The translations under genes were made by a program, and so were the position numbers. Below the pieces are notes generated by a model that worked only from the letters and a program-made list of their open reading frames with translations, had not been told where the DNA came from and ran no database searches. A DNA stretch of 5,927 nucleotides from Pseudomonadota bacterium. Lineage in GTDB: Bacteria > SAR324 > NAC60-12. Positions within the stretch are counted from its first letter, which is position 1. Each line of letters starts with the position of its first letter. This document shows, one piece after another, positions 1 through 5,566 of this stretch. Location: positions 1 to 5,927 of the forward strand of contig JACNKY010000301.1 in assembly GCA_014381795.1 (NCBI GenBank), given 5' to 3'.

Positions 1-827
1 TTAAATGCAGCGTTATCAAGGCCGATCTGCTGGATGATACTGCGAGTCGCATCCATCATACGGTGCTTTATTTCCAGTGGCAGTGAAGATGGATATTCAT
101 AACGTGAGAAGGAGGAACTGTCCTGTTCCCGTACCGAATCTACAACTCCGTAAACGGAGACAGTACCGTCATAGGACTAGCCTTCGAGTGTACATTGCCA
201 ACCACCGATTGGGGACTCCGCAACAAAACTTTCCGGCATCTGGGCAATTTCGGCAGGCATATCATAAGCATTCATTAAATACTGAAAAGGCTCTCCCATA
301 AAGCCTCCCTTTTCACGACAGATCGGCATGACTTCATTGAATTGACGTTCATCATTGATCTGGAATGCTAAAAAAGAACGAAAAGATTTGATTGGTTTGA
401 TCCAGAAAGGCGGCAGGAGTTCCAGTTTGCTGAAAGCTTCCTCATCAAATGGATCAAAAGCGCGGAACTGCGGAATAGAGTCCGGAATTACTTTAAGCTG
501 TTCTAGACGGCTCCAGTACTTGTTTTCACACTTGAGAACTGCCTCCAGACTTGGTCCGGGCAGGCCAAAGTGTTTTGCCAGAATTGGTACCATCACTGTA
601 CCTGGAAAATCAAAATAACTGGCGACTCCATCAATTGTACCAGCGAAATTTTCCATGGTGCTAATTGCCTGTTCAATCAACGCGCCTATATCGAACTGCT
701 CCAAATTACGCATATCGTCGTACTTCAAGGCTGCGTGAAAGTCACATTCTGCTGCCTGCGGTAAACGCAGCAATTTTTCGAGATTGAAATCGTCCAATCC
801 GACGATGAAGATGTTTTTCTTAGCCAT
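1..827 (-). pseudogene. ATP-grasp domain protein, interrupted by an in-frame amber stop, C-terminus off the left edge
   Basis: The ATG is at 825-827 and the uninterrupted frame gives 216 residues, ending at TAG in 177-179. Translating on in the same frame without any shift gives about 59 more codons to the window edge that look fully conserved, including VYGVVDSVRE and FSRYEYPSSLP, which is the usual middle of this ATP-grasp subfamily. The upstream part shows an N-terminal pre-ATP-grasp fold (IFIVGLDDFN at 6-15), SLEAVLKCENKYWSRLEQ around residues 93-110, and a nucleotide-binding lysine candidate in FWIKP. ATP-grasp enzymes activate a carboxylate as acyl-phosphate and join it to an amine or thiol; the substrate here cannot be read from sequence. 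The TAG sits after TLEG, where I would expect Tyr, so one base change (TAC or TAT to TAG) explains it. Options are a real nonsense mutation, a base-call error or, least likely, TAG read-through. Family assignment is firm, specific function unknown. Confidence 0.75.
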
Positions 828-970
828 AGTAGTTCTACCTGATGCAAAGTTATTCCGAATTATGTCACAGACCTATTGAGATTGTAGACGGTTGACAAAA
901 CTTGAAAGGTGTATTCTGCGTCTTATTCCACTTAAACGTCAAGAGGAAAGCTGAGAGACGATAGTCAAAA
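828..970. other. Intergenic gap between the TauE-like gene and the ATP-grasp gene
   Basis: This 143-base gap separates two genes on the minus strand. No gene, tRNA-like structure or strong hairpin followed by a T-run is visible, so no intrinsic terminator for the upstream TauE-like gene can be supported. It holds a candidate minus-strand promoter (listed separately) and a weak AGGT Shine-Dalgarno candidate about 10 bases before the ATP-grasp ATG. Confidence 0.5.
913..942 (-). promoter_or_regulatory. Candidate sigma70-type promoter for the ATP-grasp gene
   Basis: On the minus strand, TTGACG (937-942, 5 of 6 matches to the -35 consensus) is followed after 18 bases by CAGAAT (913-918, 4 of 6 matches to the -10). 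A start near 906 would leave a leader of about 80 bases before the ATG at 827. The gap of 143 bases from the upstream gene makes a separate promoter reasonable, but the -10 is mediocre. Confidence 0.35.
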
Positions 971-1735
971 CTAAACCAGCACAGCACGAACGATGACTGC
1001 CAATGACAACACAATCAATAAACTCAGTGCGAATTTACGGAAGGATTCAGGAGTGGTTTTAATGAAACTGCGGTGTCCGATGTAAATTCCAACCAGCAAC
1101 GGGATTAAAAAAAGGACTGTACGTCCGAGGAGTTCAGTTGAAATCATTTGTTGGCTACCCGGTAGGAAAACAGCGTAAAGATCAATGATGAAAATATAGG
1201 CCACCATTGAGGCGCGGGATAATGCCGAGCCCGCAGAAATGGAAAGGAAAAACAAAATTACCGGTAATCCTCCAATTGCGGCTGCTCCATTGATTACTCC
1301 AGAAAAAAATCCGACTCCGAGCATCGAATACCAGCTTGCGGAACTTCTAATACGAATGTTTTTCCAGAGTAACAAACTGGCAGTCAGCACAATTGCGGAT
1401 ATGACCAGTCGCATCATTTCCTGCGGAACTTCTTCTAAAAAAGTAATGCCTAAAGGCGTTCCCATGACAGCGCCAAAAACCAGCCAGCGTAGAATTTTCC
1501 AGTTTATGGTACGCCAAACCAAAGGCAGCATGTGAATACTGGCCGCGACTTCCAGCATGTATGCGGTGGGTACTACTTCTGAAGGTGGTAAGATTAGTGC
1601 TAAACTGGTAACTGTCAATGCTGAAAAACCAAAACCACTGTAGCCGCGGATATAAGCCGCGACTCCGATGGCGAGTAGTGCGTATAGTAACATTAACGGA
1701 CTGAGGCCGAACCATTCTTGAAATTCGATTTGCAT
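971..1735 (-). CDS. TauE/SafE-family (DUF81) membrane transport protein
   Basis: This 254-residue, very hydrophobic protein has about seven or eight membrane segments, the usual size for TauE/SafE anion exporters. Family-like features are the glycine-rich motif RGYSGFGFSAL (30-40) after the first helix and its internal counterpart GVINGAAAIGGLPVILFFLS (146-165), reflecting the duplicated half-domains, with a polar link around 125-135. Members export sulfite, sulfoacetate or other small organic anions, but most are uncharacterised, so the substrate is not assigned. The ATG lies 2 bases after the LysR stop codon, with an AGGA about 12 bases upstream inside the LysR gene, so the two are almost certainly cotranscribed and probably translationally coupled. 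It ends in TAG; the following in-frame codons are TTT TGA, so termination here is secure either way. Linkage to carnitine degradation is positional only. Confidence 0.85.
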   Translation of the reverse strand: MQIEFQEWFGLSPLMLLYALLAIGVAAYIRGYSGFGFSALTVTSLALILPPSEVVPTAYMLEVAASIHMLPLVWRTINWKILRWLVFGAVMGTPLGITFLEEVPQEMMRLVISAIVLTASLLLWKNIRIRSSASWYSMLGVGFFSGVINGAAAIGGLPVILFFLSISAGSALSRASMVAYIFIIDLYAVFLPGSQQMISTELLGRTVLFLIPLLVGIYIGHRSFIKTTPESFRKFALSLLIVLSLAVIVRAVLV

Positions 1736-1737
1736 TA

Positions 1738-2661
1738 TTATAGAGTTTCCTGGAAAGGATCCCCGGATTCATCTTTCCAGACTTCTTTAAGCAACCATGT
1801 TTTGAATAAACGCACCAGCGGTTTACGCAATGCTTTTTCAGGATAGACGAGATAGTAAAAACCACCTCCGGTAATAGAAAGATCAAAGGGACGGATCAAC
1901 TGTCCTGAATCCAAATATTCCTGTACGATTCCCACCGCGCAGAGCGCAATTCCGTGGCCTTCCAAAGTTGAGTGGATGAGTACATTGGAATCTCTGATGA
2001 TAGTACGACGTTTATATTTTCGCTCAGGTATACCCGCTTCTTCCAACCATTCCTGCCATATGTTGTCATCCGGATCATCCAACAGCGGATAGTGAATCAA
2101 ATCCTCCGGGGTTTTCAGCGGATGTGTTTTCTTTAATAAATCAGGGCTGCAAACCGGTGTAAATTCCACGGCCATTAATTTTTCGCACATCAGGCCCTGC
2201 CAGTCTCCTTTGCCCCAGACAACTGCTAAATCAGTTCCATCTGCGCCAAAATCCGGATCATTATTTGAAATTTTCAGATGAAGATTTACTTCAGGATACT
2301 TCTGGTAAACTGCCCCTAAACGGTGCACAAGCCAGTTGGCGGAAAAAGATGAACCAACTCCGACCACTATCGTATCTTCCATCTCGTAATTGCGGATATT
2401 CTCCAAACTGTCTGCAATTCCCTGTAATCCACTCACCACAGAAGGTAATAACTTTTGCCCTTCATCTGATAGTAATACTTTGCGTTTTTCACGGTGGAAA
2501 AGTTTCACACCTAAATATTCTTCCAAAGCTTTAATCTGATGACTGACCGCGGCTTGTGTCACAAAGAGTTCCTTAGCCGCGTTAGTGAAACTCAAGTGAC
2601 GAGCAACCGACTCAAAAGTGTTGAGAAAGTTAAGTGAGGGAAACCCTTTAAAACCATCCAT
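1738..2661 (-). CDS. LysR-family transcriptional regulator, GcvA-like
   Basis: At 307 residues this is full length for a LysR-type regulator. The N-terminal winged helix-turn-helix spans about residues 8-65, with the recognition region AAKELFVTQAAVSHQIKALE (28-47) and the family hallmark LGVKLFHR (50-57). A linker helix follows to about 90, and the effector-binding domain with periplasmic-binding-protein fold covers about 95-292 (start TIVVGVGSSFSANWLV). The closing stretch GGGFYYLVYPEKA (265-277) is typical of the GcvA-like subgroup. The start is supported by AGGA seven bases upstream of the ATG. It is transcribed divergently from the EamA-dehydrogenase-BKACE arm, the classic LysR arrangement, so it probably controls those genes in response to carnitine or a metabolite (inference). 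It is followed by the TauE-like gene after 2 bases. Repeats overlapping its own promoter suggest autoregulation. Confidence 0.93.
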   Translation of the reverse strand: MDGFKGFPSLNFLNTFESVARHLSFTNAAKELFVTQAAVSHQIKALEEYLGVKLFHREKRKVLLSDEGQKLLPSVVSGLQGIADSLENIRNYEMEDTIVVGVGSSFSANWLVHRLGAVYQKYPEVNLHLKISNNDPDFGADGTDLAVVWGKGDWQGLMCEKLMAVEFTPVCSPDLLKKTHPLKTPEDLIHYPLLDDPDDNIWQEWLEEAGIPERKYKRRTIIRDSNVLIHSTLEGHGIALCAVGIVQEYLDSGQLIRPFDLSITGGGFYYLVYPEKALRKPLVRLFKTWLLKEVWKDESGDPFQETL

Positions 2662-2668
2662 AAATATT

Positions 2669-2680
2669 CCTAATCCTAAT
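2669..2680. repeat. Tandem CCTAAT CCTAAT next to the LysR start codon
   Basis: Two perfect 6-base units stand head to tail just upstream of the LysR ATG, and a single inverted copy of the core (ATTAG) lies at 2792-2796. CTAAT boxes have been reported as contact sequences for E. coli GcvA, which this regulator resembles. Read on the minus strand, the same bases supply the LysR Shine-Dalgarno (ATTAGGATTAGGA), so ribosome binding alone may explain the conserved part. An operator role is speculative. Confidence 0.3.
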
Positions 2681-2693
2681 CATTAAAAAAGAT

Positions 2694-2737
2694 CAATTGT
2701 AATTAATGTTCATCACTTGTAAAACAATTACTTAATG
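2694..2737. repeat. Imperfect direct repeat with 31-base spacing and embedded palindrome, candidate operator
   Basis: The sequences CAATTGTAATTAATG (2694-2708) and CAATTACTTAATG (2725-2737) are near copies, differing mainly by a two-base indel and one substitution, with starts 31 bases apart, close to three helical turns. Between them lies TTGTAAAACAA (2717-2727), a perfect 4-3-4 inverted repeat. The second copy sits in the spacer of the predicted LysR promoter and the palindrome overlaps its -10, where a bound regulator would block its own gene. The AT-rich background weakens the case. Confidence 0.4.
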
Positions 2738-2744
2738 GTATCAA
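2716..2744 (-). promoter_or_regulatory. Candidate sigma70 promoter for the LysR-TauE operon
   Basis: On the minus strand TTGATA (2739-2744, 5 of 6 consensus matches) is followed by exactly 17 bases and TACAAG (2716-2721, 4 of 6). Transcription would begin near 2709, giving a leader of about 48 bases before the LysR ATG. Correct spacing and position make this the best promoter in the window. Confidence 0.5.
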
Positions 2745-2807
2745 GAGAAAAATAATATTTTTATTGATTGATTATTTCTATTGCTATTTTGATTAGTACA
2801 GATAATT

Positions 2808-2813
2808 TATAAT
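2808..2813 (+). promoter_or_regulatory. Consensus -10 hexamer upstream of the EamA gene
   Basis: TATAAT is a perfect -10 facing the EamA gene and would start transcription about 40 bases before its ATG. The position 17 bases upstream (2785-2790, TATTTT) is a poor -35. A good -10 with a weak -35 is what one expects at a promoter needing an activator such as the divergent LysR protein. AT-rich DNA can yield TATAAT by chance. Confidence 0.4.
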
Positions 2814-2859
2814 CATTATGTAAGAACAGTTAATTTACATACTTTCACCGAGCATTATC

Positions 2860-3747
2860 ATGATAGTTCGTGCCTACACATTCATTCTCGTGGCCTGTTT
2901 TTTATGGTCTCTGAATCCTGTCGCCAATAAAGTTGCGCTTGTTGATATCGCCGTTCCGCAGCTGGTTTTTATGCGCGCTGTCTTTGCAGCGCTAATCCTG
3001 TTGACTGTAGCTCTATATGCAGGCCACCGCTTCAGACCAAGGGAGATTGGCTGGCGTCCGTTTGTGCTGGGCATCCTTGATCCAGGATTGACTTCCCTGC
3101 TTTTTGTTACTTCGCTGACAGTACTGAGTGCTTCCAACACAGTCTTAATAATGGCCTTGATGCCTTTCTCTCAATCGATTCTCGGACGGATGGTATTGAA
3201 GGAAGATTTCCAGTCCTCAGTCTGGACAGGTGGAGTAGTTGCTATTTTTGGGCTTGCAATATTTTTCATAGGAGAAGATTTTAATGGGTCCGAGAGTATC
3301 TGGGGAAACGCGCTTTTGCTGACAGTATTTTGTTTGATGGCGGTTAGCCAACTGCTGACACGGAAGATAATGATATCTGAAATTCCAACGATTCTGGCTA
3401 CTACAAGTCAGATGTTTTCCGCCGCGACTGTTCTACTGGTTAATATGCTGCTATTTGGAGATCTTGATAGTCCGCTTCAGGCATCATCCGGAACAATTAT
3501 GACCTTGGTTTACCTGGTATTCTCTATGGCAATTCCATTTTTTCTATACAACCAGGCAATGCGCCACATTCCAGTCGGCATGGCTAGTTTATTACTAGTT
3601 TTGATCATTCCTTTTGGATTTTTATTTGCAGCAATATTTTTGGGAGAAGAGATCACCCTGCTCAAGTCAAGCGGTGCGTTGCTGGTTATGATCGGAGTCG
3701 CTTTACCCCAAATTCTGAAGTCACGGAAAAAAACTTATAGCATTTAA
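2860..3747 (+). CDS. EamA/DMT-superfamily transporter
   Basis: This 295-residue inner-membrane protein has the expected length and about ten membrane segments of the drug/metabolite transporter superfamily, built from two EamA repeats: about residues 5-136 and 148-285. Characteristic signs are the first-helix motif FLWSLNPVANKVAL (14-27), the end of repeat one (LKEDFQSSVWTGGVVAIFGL, 113-132) and its counterpart at the end of repeat two (LGEEITLLKSSGALLVMIGV, 261-280), followed by a short basic tail. The start lacks a strong Shine-Dalgarno; GAG lies seven bases upstream. It heads the plus-strand arm, 60 bases before the carnitine dehydrogenase, so it may move carnitine, a related quaternary amine or a product. 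That is inference: carnitine importers known to me are mainly BCCT carriers and ABC systems, and EamA proteins are often exporters. Confidence 0.9.
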   Translation: MIVRAYTFILVACFLWSLNPVANKVALVDIAVPQLVFMRAVFAALILLTVALYAGHRFRPREIGWRPFVLGILDPGLTSLLFVTSLTVLSASNTVLIMALMPFSQSILGRMVLKEDFQSSVWTGGVVAIFGLAIFFIGEDFNGSESIWGNALLLTVFCLMAVSQLLTRKIMISEIPTILATTSQMFSAATVLLVNMLLFGDLDSPLQASSGTIMTLVYLVFSMAIPFFLYNQAMRHIPVGMASLLLVLIIPFGFLFAAIFLGEEITLLKSSGALLVMIGVALPQILKSRKKTYSI

Positions 3748-3750
3748 CGG

Positions 3751-3800
3751 AAATGAAACAGTTTTAGGCTTTTCATGACTGTCTCAGATATGAAAATTAA
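3751..3800 (+). repeat. Leader repeat, copy 1 (blocks A and B) before the carnitine dehydrogenase
   Basis: Block A (3751-3769, AAATGAAACAGTTTTAGGC) matches 17 of 19 bases of a segment at 5419-5437, and block B (3783-3800, CTCAGATATGAAAATTAA) matches 14 of 18 bases at 5525-5542. Both copies occur in the same order and each lies upstream of a carnitine-degradation gene. The block also contains ACAGT/ACTGT (3758-3762 and 3778-3782) and ATGAAA/TTTCAT inverted pairs that could fold weakly. Function unknown; a shared operator or a common mRNA leader element are possible. Confidence 0.45.
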
Positions 3801-3807
3801 TTAATCA

Positions 3808-5304
3808 ATGACTAAGCTATTAAAAAAAGTGGCGCTGATCGGAGGAGGCGTAATCGGCGGAGGCTGGGCCGCGCGTTTTTTGTTGAACGGTCTTGACGTG
3901 AACGTTTTTGATCCGTCTGACAGCTCGGAGCGTAGTCTGAACGAAATGCTGTCCAACGCCAGACACGCTTATTCGAAACTGACAATGGCTCCGCTCCTAA
4001 AACCGGGCAAGTTGTTTTTTTTTGATTCACTTGAAAAGGCAGTTCAAGATGTAGAGTTTATTCAGGAAAGTGCGCCGGAACGTCTCGAACTGAAACGTTC
4101 CATTATAAATCAAATCGACCGGTATGCGTCTGTAACCGCACTGATCTGTTCCTCTACTTCCGGTTTAAAACCTTCCTCTCTGCAAGCCGAAATGGAGCAA
4201 CCGGAACGCTTCATGGTCGGACATCCTTTTAATCCTGTTTATCTTTTACCCCTCGTTGAAATTTGCGGAGGCGAGCAAACTTCTGCGGAAGCAAAGCAAC
4301 ACGCCGCTGAATTTTATCGTGAAGTCGGCATGAAACCTTTGATTTTGCGTAAAGAGATTGACGCGTTTATTGCCGACCGTTTGCTGGAAGCTGTCTGGCG
4401 TGAGGGACTCTGGTTGATACGTGATGATGTGGCCAGCACAGAAGAATTGGATGACGCTATTCGTTATGGATTTGGTCTACGCTGGGCACAAATGGGATTG
4501 TTTGAAACTTATCGCGTTGCCGGTGGTGAAGCAGGTATGCGACACTTCATTTCACAATTCGGCCCGACTTTAAGTTTGCCCTGGACCAAACTTATAGATG
4601 TACCGGAATTAAATGAGGAATTGATTGAAAAAATTGTGTCGCAATCAGACGCGCAATCAGGAATGCATTCCATCCGTGAATTGGAACGCATTCGTGATGA
4701 TAATCTTGTAGCCATCATGCAGGGACTCAAACTCAATGATTGGGGCGCTGGTGCGCTTCTCAAGGAATACGAAGAACGTCTCTACCAAAAAGCTCATTCC
4801 GGAGTAGCCGCAAGTGATCCGGACTTTTCAAAACCTTTATCTTTGTTTGATGCAAAAGTTCTTCCTGAGTGGCTGGATTATAACGGTCACATGACGGAAA
4901 GCCGTTATCTGCAGGTTTTTGGAGATGCCACTGATGCGTTGCTGAACTTTGTCGGTATGGACGAAGCATATCGGACGCAGGGATTTTCGGTGTATACTGT
5001 TGAAACTCACATCCGGCATCTACTTGAAGTCGCGGGAGGTGAACCGCTTACTGTTCAAACACAACTGCTCGGTTTCGATGAAAAACGTCTCCGGATTGTT
5101 CATAAACTACTCCATGTCTCTTCCGGAGATATACTTGCTACAGGCGAACACATGCTGTTGCATGTTGATACAGAAGCAGGATGCGCGGCTCCTCTTGGAA
5201 AAAAACTTTATGAAAAACTTGCAAAAATCTGGCAAGGACACCAAAAGTTAACTGTTCTGGATTATGCCGGAAATGGAATCCGGAATATAAAAACAAGCGC
5301 CTAA
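3808..5304 (+). CDS. lcdH: Bifunctional L-carnitine 3-dehydrogenase / betainyl-CoA thioesterase fusion
   Basis: This 498-residue cytoplasmic protein joins two enzymes. Residues 1 to about 325 are a 3-hydroxyacyl-CoA-dehydrogenase-type fold: NAD-binding loop GGGVIGGGW (12-20), acidic D35 at the end of strand two (NAD rather than NADP), Ser118, and the catalytic pair His139 in GHPFNP and Glu151 with the usual 12-residue spacing. FIADRLLEAVWRE (187-199) is typical of carnitine dehydrogenases and has Asp190 where acyl-CoA dehydrogenases of this fold carry Asn. Residues about 345-480 are a hotdog thioesterase of 4HBT type with WLDYNGHMTESRYLQVFGDA (355-374). The dehydrogenase makes 3-dehydrocarnitine; the thioesterase would hydrolyse betainyl-CoA formed by the BKACE enzyme encoded next, giving glycine betaine. 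Such fusions are known from rhizobia, while pseudomonads use separate genes. There is no clear Shine-Dalgarno. Nine T at 4015-4023 encode F70-F72 and keep frame. It ends TAATAA. Confidence 0.9.
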   Translation: MTKLLKKVALIGGGVIGGGWAARFLLNGLDVNVFDPSDSSERSLNEMLSNARHAYSKLTMAPLLKPGKLFFFDSLEKAVQDVEFIQESAPERLELKRSIINQIDRYASVTALICSSTSGLKPSSLQAEMEQPERFMVGHPFNPVYLLPLVEICGGEQTSAEAKQHAAEFYREVGMKPLILRKEIDAFIADRLLEAVWREGLWLIRDDVASTEELDDAIRYGFGLRWAQMGLFETYRVAGGEAGMRHFISQFGPTLSLPWTKLIDVPELNEELIEKIVSQSDAQSGMHSIRELERIRDDNLVAIMQGLKLNDWGAGALLKEYEERLYQKAHSGVAASDPDFSKPLSLFDAKVLPEWLDYNGHMTESRYLQVFGDATDALLNFVGMDEAYRTQGFSVYTVETHIRHLLEVAGGEPLTVQTQLLGFDEKRLRIVHKLLHVSSGDILATGEHMLLHVDTEAGCAAPLGKKLYEKLAKIWQGHQKLTVLDYAGNGIRNIKTSA

Positions 5305-5313
5305 TAAATAAAA

Positions 5314-5342
5314 TTGACGGTCACGAAAAGAATCCGTACTAT
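5314..5342 (+). promoter_or_regulatory. Candidate promoter for the BKACE gene
   Basis: TTGACG (5314-5319, 5 of 6 matches to the -35) is followed after 17 bases by TACTAT (5337-5342, 4 of 6), and a better -10, TATACT, overlaps at 5340-5345 but with a 20-base spacer. A start near 5350 would produce a leader of more than 200 bases containing both leader-repeat blocks. Confidence 0.33.
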
Positions 5343-5412
5343 ACTTTGTGATTTCGAGAGTAGCGAGAATCTTAAAATATTATTGTAGTCACTCTAATAA
5401 GATTTATCGTTT

Positions 5413-5434
5413 AGCTCTAAATGACAGAGTTTTA
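5413..5434 (+). terminator. Weak hairpin with short T-run, possible terminator or attenuator
   Basis: AGCTCT (5413-5418) can pair with AGAGTT (5426-5431) around a seven-base loop, including one G-U pair, and T residues continue to 5433. The stem is short and AT-rich, so a strong intrinsic terminator is unlikely. It overlaps leader block A, and the copy of block A before the dehydrogenase cannot form this stem. Confidence 0.2.
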
Positions 5435-5542
5435 GGCAAATTTATAAGGTAAGTAAAGTTTTAACGTAACCTCAACATAGTTAAAATTCGGACATTGAGA
5501 GTAGCTTTAAACTGTGCTCTGTGACTCAGTGGTGAAAAGTAA
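5419..5542 (+). repeat. Leader repeat, copy 2 (blocks A and B) before the BKACE gene
   Basis: Block A lies at 5419-5437 (AAATGACAGAGTTTTAGGC) and block B at 5525-5542 (CTCAGTGGTGAAAAGTAA), the counterparts of 3751-3769 and 3783-3800. The blocks are 87 bases apart here against 13 in copy 1, so the intervening sequence is not shared. Both leaders end with TCA directly before the start codon and lack a clear Shine-Dalgarno. Confidence 0.4.
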
Positions 5543-5566
5543 AACTAACTAACATAAATAAATTCA

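Larger units (their letters stand above)
2662..2859. promoter_or_regulatory. Divergent control region between the LysR regulator and the EamA arm
   Basis: This 198-base, strongly AT-rich region lies between divergent start codons and contains no gene. It holds a good minus-strand promoter for the regulator, a perfect -10 hexamer facing the EamA gene without a matching -35, a direct repeat, a short palindrome and tandem CTAAT motifs next to the regulator start. The layout fits LysR-type control, with self-repression on one side and effector-dependent activation on the other, but no operator is proven. Confidence 0.6.
5305..5566. other. AT-rich intergenic region before the BKACE gene
   Basis: This 262-base region carries no recognisable gene on either strand. 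It contains a candidate promoter (5314-5342), a weak hairpin followed by TTTT (5413-5434), the second copies of leader blocks A and B, and a 9-base direct repeat GAGAGTAGC (5356-5364 and 5497-5505). The large gap inside what is functionally one pathway suggests separate control of the BKACE gene or an unrecognised small RNA or leader; nothing proves the latter. Confidence 0.5.

Noticed and set aside
177..179. Pyrrolysine insertion at the amber codon
   Set aside because: The ATP-grasp family does not use pyrrolysine, the expected residue is Tyr, and no pyl gene is visible in the window.
77..764. Three plus-strand open frames opposite the ATP-grasp gene
   Set aside because: They are antisense to conserved coding sequence, basic and low in pattern, and lack promoters or start signals.
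892..930. Perfect TTGACA on the plus strand as a promoter
   Set aside because: No acceptable -10 lies 16-18 bases downstream and no plus-strand gene follows until 2860.
1347..1886. A 179-codon minus-strand open frame crossing the LysR/TauE junction
   Set aside because: It overlaps two well-supported genes in another frame, its residues show no family pattern (many Arg, His and Ser), and the real frames carry all recognisable motifs.
3751..3782. Terminator between the EamA gene and the dehydrogenase
   Set aside because: The ATGAAA/TTTCAT and ACAGT/ACTGT pairs are short, AT-rich and overlap each other, with no following T-run; cotranscription is more likely.
3790..3804. Four-codon mini-frame (MKIN) just before the carnitine dehydrogenase
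   Set aside because: It could be an upstream leader peptide, but a short ATG-TAA in AT-rich DNA is expected by chance and no ribosome binding site precedes it.
4949..5251. A 100-codon plus-strand open frame inside the thioesterase domain
   Set aside because: It is an out-of-frame shadow of the conserved hotdog domain and has no ribosome binding site or recognisable motif.
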